From Actinomycetota bacterium (lineage in GTDB: Bacteria > Actinomycetota > Actinomycetes > Streptosporangiales > Streptosporangiaceae), in assembly GCA_003140115.1 (NCBI GenBank), contig PLIQ01000450.1, forward strand, positions 1-5,206: a stretch of 5,206 bases of DNA, read 5' to 3'. Below are positions 4,776 through 5,206 of this stretch, in pieces. Both the position numbers and the translations under genes were made by a program. A model generated the notes under the pieces. The model had not been told where the DNA came from, did not search any database, and saw nothing but the letters and a program-made list of their open reading frames with translations. The first letter of the stretch is position 1. Each line of letters starts with the position of its first letter.

Positions 4776-5206
4776 TCAGTCGAGACAGAACTCGTTACCC
4801 TCGATGTCCTGCATCACGAGGCACGACTCGTTGTCGTCATCGGCAGGCAGGAGTCGCACGCGTACCGCGCCGAGCGGGACCAGTCGTGAGCATTCGGCCT
4901 CAAGTGCGGCCAGGCGCTCTTCACCCACGAGCCCGGTGCCGACCCGCACGTCAAGATGCAGCCGATTCTTGACGACCTTGCCTTCGGGAACGCGCTGGAA
5001 GAACAATCGCGGGCCCACACGTGAGGGATCAACGCATGCGAACGCTGAACCCTGCTGCTCAGGCGGCAGCGCGCGATCATAATCGTCCCAAGTAGCAAAC
5101 CCCTCCGGTGGCGGCGGTACGACGTACCCCAGCACCTCGCACCAGAAACGAGCGACACGCTCAGGTTCTGCGCAGTCGAAGGTGACTTGGATCTGCTTGA
5201 CCGACG
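4776..5206 (-). CDS. VOC-family glyoxalase-like protein (start beyond right edge)
   Basis: A minus-strand frame ending at TGA (4778-4776) stays open to the right edge and gives 142 residues. The vicinal-oxygen-chelate fold is clear. The first strand and helix read KQIQVTFDCAEPERVARFW with LGY following. A middle segment has RLFFQRVPEGKVVKNRLHLD (66-85 of the visible part), and the last strand ends MQDIEGNEFCLD. Candidate metal-ligand positions are Gln6, His83 and Glu138, matching the family pattern, although glyoxalase-like members often have no known substrate. A GTG at 5135 could be mistaken for the start, but the 23 residues upstream of it are the conserved first strand and helix. The true start must therefore lie past 5206, probably within a codon or a few. 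The protein is thus almost complete here. It converges on the DUF1801 gene; no function beyond the fold can be assigned. Confidence 0.88.
   Translation of the reverse strand, partial: SVKQIQVTFDCAEPERVARFWCEVLGYVVPPPPEGFATWDDYDRALPPEQQGSAFACVDPSRVGPRLFFQRVPEGKVVKNRLHLDVRVGTGLVGEERLAALEAECSRLVPLGAVRVRLLPADDDNESCLVMQDIEGNEFCLD

Noticed and set aside
4137..4889. Plus-strand frame of 250 codons spanning the vapC end, the DUF1801 gene and the VOC end
   Set aside because: It crosses three better-supported genes and two intergenic hairpins, and its translation is Arg-rich without recognisable motifs.
1..5206. CRISPR array, tRNA/rRNA genes, insertion sequences or attachment sites
   Set aside because: I saw no regularly spaced repeats, no tRNA-like cloverleaf or rRNA sequence, no transposase frame, and no terminal inverted repeats flanking any gene block.

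Overview
This window is high-GC, gene-dense DNA with strong G/C bias at third codon positions, clear GGAG-type ribosome binding sites and typical actinobacterial gene families. It suggests a chromosomal accessory stretch from an actinomycete (Actinomycetota). The genus cannot be fixed from the sequence alone.

Layout, left to right. (1) The first 35 bases are the start of a gene on the minus strand with an excellent Shine-Dalgarno. It diverges from a TetR-family repressor gene (145-759, +). The AT-rich gap between them holds two copies of a 12-bp element in inverted orientation, each built on the palindrome GAATATTC and centred exactly 50 bp apart. A plausible minus-strand promoter overlaps or abuts both. 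This is the usual arrangement of a TetR regulator controlling itself and a divergent target. (2) On the minus strand at 820-1062 lies the C-terminal two thirds of a Phd/YefM-type antitoxin with no usable start and no toxin, read as a decayed toxin-antitoxin remnant. The 187 bases after it (1063-1249) hold no gene I can support. (3) A membrane site-2 protease (M50) with a C-terminal CBS pair is at 1250-2410 (+). (4) Convergent with it, 22 bp away, is an extended-SDR NAD(P)-dependent epimerase/dehydratase (2433-3401, -). (5) Diverging from that is an intact vapBC toxin-antitoxin operon (3545-4167, +) with a 13-nt gene overlap, a candidate operator upstream and a hairpin directly after the vapC stop. 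(6) A small DUF1801 protein follows (4276-4725, +). (7) Convergent with it is a VOC/glyoxalase-like protein (4776 to the right edge, -) whose reading frame runs off the window. A stem-loop lies between their ends.

The genes do not form one pathway. The window reads as a mosaic of self-contained units: a regulator with its divergent target, a signalling protease, an SDR enzyme, a complete TA module, a dead TA remnant and two small conserved proteins. The regulatory DNA (the paired TetR operators, the vapBC inverted repeat and a 13-bp palindrome upstream of the DUF1801 gene) is the most informative non-coding content. I see no clearly undescribed multi-gene system.
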